A stretch of DNA of 64,000 nucleotides from Holophagales bacterium UBA5704. GTDB taxonomy: Bacteria; Acidobacteriota; Thermoanaerobaculia; Multivoradales; UBA5704. The DNA lies in the NCBI GenBank assembly GCA_002420005.1, contig DIHE01000157.1, forward strand, positions 1 to 64,000, in the 5' to 3' direction. Within the stretch, counting starts at the first letter, position 1. Each line of letters begins with the position of its first letter. Made by a program: the position numbers and the translations under genes. Of this stretch, positions 59,410-64,000 are shown one piece after another. The notes beneath the pieces were generated by a model, which was given only the letters and a program-made list of their open reading frames with translations, was not told where the DNA came from and made no database searches.

Positions 59410-60518
59410 GCGCCGCCCCGGCTGCGATTCCCCTGGTCGACCTCAAGGCGCAGCACGCCGAGATCGCCGAGGAGGTGGCGCGCGGCATGGCCCGGGTGAT
59501 GGACGAGACCTCGTTCATCCTCGGTCCCGCCGTCCGCGCGTTCGAAGAAGCCTTCGCCCGCTTCTGCCAGGTTCCCCACTGCATCGGTGTGGGCAACGGC
59601 ACCGACGCGCTCGAATTCATCGTCCGCGCCGCGGGCCTCGGCCCGGGCGACGAGGTGCTCGTCCCGGCCAACACCTTCATCGCCACGGCGCTCGGGGTGC
59701 TGCGGGCCGGCCCGTCACCGGTGCTGGTGGATTGCGACGCCTGGCACCTGATGGACCCGGAACGGATCGAGGCGAAGATCGGGCCGCGCACGCGGGCGAT
59801 CCTGCCGGTCCACCTCTACGGCCAGCTCGCCGACATGGAGGCGATCGGCGCGCTCGCCGCGGCGCACGGCCTGCTGCTGCTGGAAGATGCGGCCCAGTGC
59901 CAGGGAGCGCGCCGCCACGGCCGCCCGGCCGGCACCTTCGGCGCCGCCGCGGCCACCAGCTTCTACCCCGGCAAGAACCTGGGAGCCTACGGCGACGCCG
60001 GAGCCGTGCTCACCACCTCGGACGATCTCGCCGCCCGCGTTCGCAAGCTGCGCAACTGGGGCAGCGAGCAGAAGTACCACCACCCCGAGATCGGCTTCAA
60101 CTCCCGGCTCGACACCCTCCAGGCCGTGGTCCTCTCCGCCAAGCTCGCCCGCCTCGACGCCTGGAATGAAGCGCGCCGCCGGGCCGCCGCGCGCTACGAC
60201 GAGCTGCTGGCGGACGTGCCCGGTGTCGAGACCCCGGGCACCCTCCCCGGCAACGAGCACGTCTGGCACCTCTACGTGGTGCGGGTCCCCCGCCGCGACG
60301 CCGTCCTGGAGCGGCTCCAGGCGGCGGGGATCGGAGCGGGCATCCATTATCCCGTGCCGCTGCACCTGCACGGCGCCCTCTCCCATCTCGGCCACCGGCG
60401 CGGCGACTTCCCCGTCGCCGAGAAAGCCGCGGCGGAGATCCTCTCGCTCCCCATGGACCCACACCTCACCGAAGACCGGCAGGCGCGGGTGGTCGACGCG
60501 CTGCGGAGAGCGCTATGA
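59406..60518 (+). CDS. DegT/DnrJ/EryC1/StrS sugar aminotransferase
   Basis: 370 aa; ATGA overlap. PLP enzyme: GNGTDALEF phosphate loop, LLLEDAAQCQGA with the ring-stacking Asp, and SFYPGKNLGAYGDAGA with Schiff-base Lys190. It converts a keto-sugar nucleotide to the amino sugar using Glu or Gln. It is placed between the dehydrogenase that would make the ketone and a formyltransferase that would cap the amine. Position of the amine (C3 or C4) is not determined. Confidence 0.94.
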   Translation: MSAAPAAIPLVDLKAQHAEIAEEVARGMARVMDETSFILGPAVRAFEEAFARFCQVPHCIGVGNGTDALEFIVRAAGLGPGDEVLVPANTFIATALGVLRAGPSPVLVDCDAWHLMDPERIEAKIGPRTRAILPVHLYGQLADMEAIGALAAAHGLLLLEDAAQCQGARRHGRPAGTFGAAAATSFYPGKNLGAYGDAGAVLTTSDDLAARVRKLRNWGSEQKYHHPEIGFNSRLDTLQAVVLSAKLARLDAWNEARRRAAARYDELLADVPGVETPGTLPGNEHVWHLYVVRVPRRDAVLERLQAAGIGAGIHYPVPLHLHGALSHLGHRRGDFPVAEKAAAEILSLPMDPHLTEDRQARVVDALRRAL

Positions 60519-61384
60519 GCCCGTCCGTCCTCTACATGGCCTATGGCGAGATCGGCCGCTTCTGCCTCACCGAGATGCTCGCCGCCGGCTTCGACGTCGT
60601 CGGGGTGTTCTGCCGCGCCGCCGACCGTGCCGAGCGCGACGACATTCCGTCCGTCTACACCGCAGCCCGGCGCGCCGGGCTGCACGTCTTCGGCGCCGTC
60701 GATCCGAGCGATCCGGCGTTTCTGGAGGAGGCCCGCGGGCTCGCTCCGGACCTCCTCCTGTCGGTCCAGTACGACCGCATCCTGAAACCGCCTCTCCTCG
60801 CCATCCCACGCCACGGCGCGTACAACCTCCACTTCGGGCCGCTGCCGCGCCTGCGCGGCTGCTTCCCCACCAAGTGGGCGATCCTGGAGAACGAGCCGGG
60901 AGGCGTCGCGTTCCATTGCATCGATCCGGGGATCGACACCGGCGACGTGATCGCCCGCTCCCTCGTCGCGCTCGCTCCGGACGAGACCGACCAGACCCTC
61001 TACGGCAAGCTCGTGGAGGCCGGCAAGGCCCTGTTCCTGCAGCAGCTCGGCTGGATGCACGCCCTCACGCCGCCGCCCGCCCTGCCGCAGGAGGAGTCCC
61101 GGGCGTCCTACCACCCCAAGCAGATCCCCTATGGGGGCATGATCGACTGGAGCCGCGACGCCGCCTGGATCGAGCGCTTCATCCGCGCCTTCACCTTCCC
61201 GCCCTACCCGGCCGCCAAGGCCCTGCTGGAGGGGCGGGAGGTGCAGATCCGCGCCCCCGTGGCCACCGGTCCCGACCTGCCCGGCCTGGCGGCGGGCGCC
61301 GCGCAGCGGCACGGCGACGGCTCGGTCACCATCCAGTGCGGCGCGGGCAGCCTGACCGTGCCGGCCGGCGGAGTCCTCGCGTGA
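60515..61384 (+). CDS. Sugar N-formyltransferase (formyl-THF dependent)
   Basis: 289 aa; ATGA overlap. Fold and catalytic set of the Fmt/ArnA/VioF group: N104 and H106 in NLHFGPLPRLRG, and D144 in GIDTGDVIA, match the Asn-His-Asp triad that transfers formyl from 10-formyl-tetrahydrofolate. The C-terminal ~80 residues form a smaller OB-like domain. Given the overlapping aminotransferase gene, its acceptor should be the new amino group of a sugar nucleotide, giving a formamido sugar. Met-tRNA formyltransferase is less likely in this context. Confidence 0.9.
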   Translation: MSPSVLYMAYGEIGRFCLTEMLAAGFDVVGVFCRAADRAERDDIPSVYTAARRAGLHVFGAVDPSDPAFLEEARGLAPDLLLSVQYDRILKPPLLAIPRHGAYNLHFGPLPRLRGCFPTKWAILENEPGGVAFHCIDPGIDTGDVIARSLVALAPDETDQTLYGKLVEAGKALFLQQLGWMHALTPPPALPQEESRASYHPKQIPYGGMIDWSRDAAWIERFIRAFTFPPYPAAKALLEGREVQIRAPVATGPDLPGLAAGAAQRHGDGSVTIQCGAGSLTVPAGGVLA

Positions 61385-62175
61385 AAGACCTGCCACGGGA
61401 GGAGATCCTCGCCCTGATCGACGCCGCACCGGCCCCACCGCCGGAGCAGCGGGTGCGCTACCGCGGTCTCACCCTCTGCGTGGTCATGGCCTCCTGGAAC
61501 GAGGCCGGCAAGGTGGGGCCGGGAGTGGCCGCGGTGCCCCGCGACCTGGTGGACACCGTCTGCGTGGTGGACAACGGCTCGGTCGACGCCACCGCGGCGG
61601 AAGCCCGGGCGGCCGGTGCCGTGGTGATCTCCCACCCGCGCAACCTGGGGGCCGGCGGCGGCTACCGGTCGGGCTACGTCTACGGCCGCCGCAAGGGGTT
61701 CGACCTGATCGTCGAGCTGGCCGGCGACAACCAGGACGATCCGGCCGACATCCGGCACGTCGTGGACACTCTGATCGACGGCGGCTACGACTACGTCCAC
61801 GGCTCGCGCTGGATGGCCGGGGGCACGCGGGTCAACATGACGGTCTCGCGCTCCTACCTCACCCGCCTCTACTCGTTCCTCTTCCGCACCTTGTTCGGCT
61901 TCCCGGCGACCGATGCCACCAACGGGTTCCGGGTGTTCAAGAGCTCGCTGCTGGATCATCCGCAGATCGATCTGTGGCAGGAGTGGCTCATCCAGTATGA
62001 GCTGGAGCCGTATTTCTTCATCCAGGTGGTGCGGCTGGGCCACCGCGTGGGCGAGGCGCCGGTGCGCAAGATCTACCACCGGGAGATGAAGAAGAACACC
62101 AAGATGGTCCCCATCAAGAGCTGGTGGTCCATCCTGCGCCCGCTCTTCCTCCTGCGGCTGGGCCTCCGGAAGTGA
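61381..62175 (+). CDS. Glycosyltransferase family 2 (dolichol-phosphate-mannose synthase-like)
   Basis: 264 aa; GTG in a GTGA overlap. GT-A motifs are MASWNEAGKV, VVDNGSVDAT, LAGDNQDDP (metal-binding acidic cluster) and GSRWMAGG. The GFPATDATNGFRVF segment is typical of polyprenyl-phosphate sugar synthases. No C-terminal membrane helix pair is visible, so it is the short form. It may make a polyprenyl-phosphate sugar donor, perhaps for the polytopic GT-C candidate upstream. Last gene of the glycan run; a hairpin follows. Confidence 0.9.
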   Translation: MKDLPREEILALIDAAPAPPPEQRVRYRGLTLCVVMASWNEAGKVGPGVAAVPRDLVDTVCVVDNGSVDATAAEARAAGAVVISHPRNLGAGGGYRSGYVYGRRKGFDLIVELAGDNQDDPADIRHVVDTLIDGGYDYVHGSRWMAGGTRVNMTVSRSYLTRLYSFLFRTLFGFPATDATNGFRVFKSSLLDHPQIDLWQEWLIQYELEPYFFIQVVRLGHRVGEAPVRKIYHREMKKNTKMVPIKSWWSILRPLFLLRLGLRK

Positions 62176-62180
62176 GCCAC

Positions 62181-62206
62181 GCCGCCCCGGCCGAGGTCGG
62201 GACGGC
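62181..62206 (+). terminator. Hairpin after the glycan operon
   Basis: Nine-nt arms (62181-62189 and 62198-62206) pair with one mismatch around an 8-nt loop, starting 6 nt after the last stop codon. No T-tract follows. The placement mirrors the hairpin after the biosynthetic operon. Confidence 0.45.
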
Positions 62207-62236
62207 GGGCAGGAACCCTGCATCGTGGGCAAGGAT

Positions 62237-62279
62237 GATCCGGTTTCGCGCATTTTCGAGTTGCGCGTCACGATCCGGT
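62237..62279. promoter_or_regulatory. Candidate operator upstream of the HTH/TPR gene
   Basis: An inverted repeat CGCGCA-N9-TGCGCG (62247-62267) is flanked by two direct copies of GATCCGGT (62237 and 62272). It lies 50-90 nt before the ATG, where a promoter would be. Autoregulation by the HTH protein is a guess. Confidence 0.35.
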
Positions 62280-62328
62280 CCCCGGGAGCACTTGTCCTTT
62301 TGAAGCGCTTCTTTCCTGGAGGACCCAC

Positions 62329-63798
62329 ATGCCCGAACCGAAACCAACCCCGGAAGGGGCCACCCTGCGATTTTTCCGCTTCGCGGAGGGGCTGGCCGAG
62401 AGCCAGCTGGGCAAACCGAACGGATTGGCGGAACAGACGATCGGCCGCCTCGAAAACGGCAAGGGACCCCTCCCGGTCGGCCGGATTGTGAAGCTGCTGT
62501 CCCCGTGGAAGGTTCCGCGCGAGGCGATCGAGACCGCCTTGCTCGCCCTCGAGATATCCCGTCCACCGGCCGATCCCGGGGCACCCACCGCGCCGACGGC
62601 CGGCGAACGTCTGGCGCTCCAGGCGGCCGCCGTCGCAGCCGGCACGGCCTCCCTCCGGGCCACCCGCACCGTGCTGACCCGGGAGAGCCACCGCCGCCAT
62701 GCCCGGCGGCACCGGCGCTGGGCGCAGAAGATCTGGGCGCGCCTCGCGCGTCTGCCGGAGAAACCCCAGGAAGCGGAGATCCAGGCGCTGCTCGGGGAGC
62801 CGAAGAGCTGGGCCTTGGCGGAACGGCTGGCCTGGGCCTCCGAGATCGCCGCGGCGGATCGCGCCAGCGAAGCCTTGCGCCTGGCTCGGCTCTCTCTGCG
62901 CGTGGTGGCGGCGAGCCCCGGGCCGGAGCTCTGGCTTCTGCGGCTGCGCGGCGCCCTGGAGCCTTTTCACGGCAACGCCCTGCGGGTCTCCGGCGACCTG
63001 CCGGCCTCCGAAGCGTCGTTCGACCTCGCCGACGATTGCTGGAAACGCGGGGCCGGCGGTGACCCCGGCCAGCTCCTCGACGGCAGGCGGCCGCTCGACC
63101 TGAAGGCTTCTTTGCTCCGCCAGCGCGGAAGATTCGACGAAGCGATCCAGTTGCTCGACCGCGCCCTCGCCGCAAGCCCACCGAAAGCAGCGGCGCGCCT
63201 GTTGATCAAGAAGGCAGCCACCTACATTCGGGCCGGGGAGTACAAGCTGGCTCTCGAAGTTCTGGATCAAGCGGAGCCGAAGATCGACGAGTGGGGTGAG
63301 CGGCGGCTTTTGCTGGTGCATCGCTTCAGCCGCGCGAACAGCCTGTGCCACCTGGACCGTTATGCTGATGCCGAAGCATTGTTGCCATTGGTTGACACGC
63401 TGACCGCAGAACTGGGAAATGAGCTGGACAAGCAGAGGACCCGCTGGCTACTAGGGCGAACCTGTCGGGGCCTCAACCGCTGGGTTGAAGCGCTCGCTGC
63501 GCTGAGTAAGGTGCGGGCGTATTTCCGCGACAAGCAGATCGCCTACGACTACGCCTTGGCCAGCCTGGAAGTGGCGGAGATCTACCTGGAGCAGGGCCAG
63601 ACCCGGCTCGTCCAAGCGCTGGCCGAGGAGATGCTATGGCTCTTCAATGGGCAGAAGGTTCACAAAGAGGCCCTGGCGGCACTGACACTTTTCTGCCGTG
63701 CCGCCGAGGCGGACGTGCTCGAGCCGGAGTGGACCCGGCACCTGATCAAGTACCTCTACCGGGCGCAGTACAAGCCTGAGCTACGGTTCGAGCCGTGA
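62329..63798 (+). CDS. HTH/TPR-type regulatory or scaffold protein
   Basis: 489 aa; GGAGGA at 62318 supports ATG 62329. Residues ~10-65 resemble a divergent XRE-like helix-turn-helix (AEQTIGRLENGKGPLP). A basic stretch near 120-135 follows. The C-terminal two thirds is helical with TPR-like repeats (for example DEAIQLLDRALAASP, YKLALEVLDQAEP, YADAEALLPLVD, WVEALAALSKV). I do not recognise a characterised homologue; proteins of this build are often paralogous in Acidobacteriota. No membrane span or signal peptide. GC content falls toward the 3' end. It is monocistronic between a hairpin and a convergent gene. Confidence 0.82.
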   Translation: MPEPKPTPEGATLRFFRFAEGLAESQLGKPNGLAEQTIGRLENGKGPLPVGRIVKLLSPWKVPREAIETALLALEISRPPADPGAPTAPTAGERLALQAAAVAAGTASLRATRTVLTRESHRRHARRHRRWAQKIWARLARLPEKPQEAEIQALLGEPKSWALAERLAWASEIAAADRASEALRLARLSLRVVAASPGPELWLLRLRGALEPFHGNALRVSGDLPASEASFDLADDCWKRGAGGDPGQLLDGRRPLDLKASLLRQRGRFDEAIQLLDRALAASPPKAAARLLIKKAATYIRAGEYKLALEVLDQAEPKIDEWGERRLLLVHRFSRANSLCHLDRYADAEALLPLVDTLTAELGNELDKQRTRWLLGRTCRGLNRWVEALAALSKVRAYFRDKQIAYDYALASLEVAEIYLEQGQTRLVQALAEEMLWLFNGQKVHKEALAALTLFCRAAEADVLEPEWTRHLIKYLYRAQYKPELRFEP

Positions 63799-63811
63799 AG
63801 GCAGTTGTGTC

Positions 63812-64000
63812 TTAGCCGCCGCAACGCCCACTGGGGTCCATTTCGCACCCGTTGTCGAGGGTCTCCGGGTAAGCTCTTGGCGCGCAACGCCCGCTGGGGT
63901 CAACCTCGCACCCGTTGTCGAGGGTCGCCGGAGCCTGCCGCGGCGCACAGCCGCCGTCAGGGTCAAACTCGCACCCGTTGTCGCCCCAGGCGGTGGTGAG
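63812..64000 (-). CDS. 3' end of a small Cys-repeat protein (DNGCE repeats)
   Basis: The minus-strand frame is open from the window edge to TAA at 63812-63814, giving 62 visible C-terminal residues; the start is outside. They consist of three 21-residue repeats built on DNGCE-x-DP-x-G-x-C, each with two Cys and an acidic DP(S/D)G turn, ending in RCGG. Synonymous and conservative changes among copies (EF/EV/EM after the Cys; DPD against DPS) support real coding. Period 63 nt keeps the frame. Function unknown: possible secreted disulfide or metal-binding repeat protein. No named domain can be assigned. Confidence 0.65.
   Translation of the reverse strand, partial: LTTAWGDNGCEFDPDGGCAPRQAPATLDNGCEVDPSGRCAPRAYPETLDNGCEMDPSGRCGG
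63820..64000. repeat. Imperfect tandem repeat, 63-bp period, three copies to the edge
   Basis: CGCACCCGTTGTCG recurs at 63844, 63907 and 63970, exactly 63 bp apart, inside longer imperfect units. It is best explained as the coding repeat of the minus-strand gene above. The array probably continues past 64000. Confidence 0.85.

Noticed and set aside
63820..64000. CRISPR array
   Set aside because: The 63-bp period has similar sequence across the whole unit rather than conserved repeats with unrelated spacers, and it reads as in-frame 21-residue protein repeats.

Overview
The window is about 70% G+C, densely coded, and has no tRNA, rRNA, CRISPR array or insertion sequence that I can see. The left 40 kb is most of a hybrid polyketide/nonribosomal-peptide cluster. 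The right part holds ordinary chromosomal genes and a cell-surface glycan locus. The organism is a high-GC Gram-negative-type soil or environmental bacterium. I lean to Acidobacteriota (Thermoanaerobaculia-like) because of the HTH/TPR protein and the DNGC-repeat protein at the right edge, but Myxococcota or a related phylum cannot be excluded from sequence alone.

Region 1 (1-40.7 kb, + strand). Four NRPS proteins, a SyrP-like Fe(II)/2-oxoglutarate dioxygenase and a B12/radical-SAM protein lie head to tail as one probable operon. The visible domain order is: [...AT]-ACP-C-A(Ser)-PCP-E* / C-A-PCP-C-A[MT]-PCP-C-A-PCP-C-A-PCP-C / I-A(Asp)-PCP-C / I-A(Asp)-PCP-C-A-PCP-C-A-PCP-C-A-PCP. A slash is a protein boundary, E* an epimerase with a damaged active site, and I an 'interface' domain lacking the HHxxxD motif. 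Ten A domains predict a decapeptide joined to a polyketide-derived unit. By-eye specificity codes suggest Ser, small/Gly-like, Cys-like with an embedded methyltransferase, aliphatic, aliphatic, Asp, Asp, small/Gly-like, aliphatic, and one unrecognised residue. The two Asp modules, each starting with an interface domain, plus the dioxygenase gene between them, strongly suggest two consecutive beta-hydroxy-aspartates. No thioesterase, reductase, MbtH, PPTase or transporter is in the window. A strong hairpin follows the radical-SAM gene.

Region 2 (40.9-45.2 kb, - strand). This holds a small unknown gene, an ornithine carbamoyltransferase / arginine deiminase pair, and an ECF sigma factor / membrane anti-sigma pair. 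A YciA-like acyl-CoA thioesterase is divergent from the sigma gene.

Region 3 (45.7-62.2 kb, + strand). Fifteen genes, mostly overlapping by 1-13 nt, form a surface-glycan locus: six or seven glycosyltransferases, two SGNH hydrolases around a NodU-type carbamoyltransferase, two FkbM methyltransferases around a glycosyltransferase, and an oxidoreductase / aminotransferase / formyltransferase set for an N-formylated amino sugar.

Region 4 (62.3-64 kb). An HTH/TPR protein gene, with a possible operator upstream, converges on the 3' end of a minus-strand gene made of 21-residue cysteine repeats, which runs off the window.
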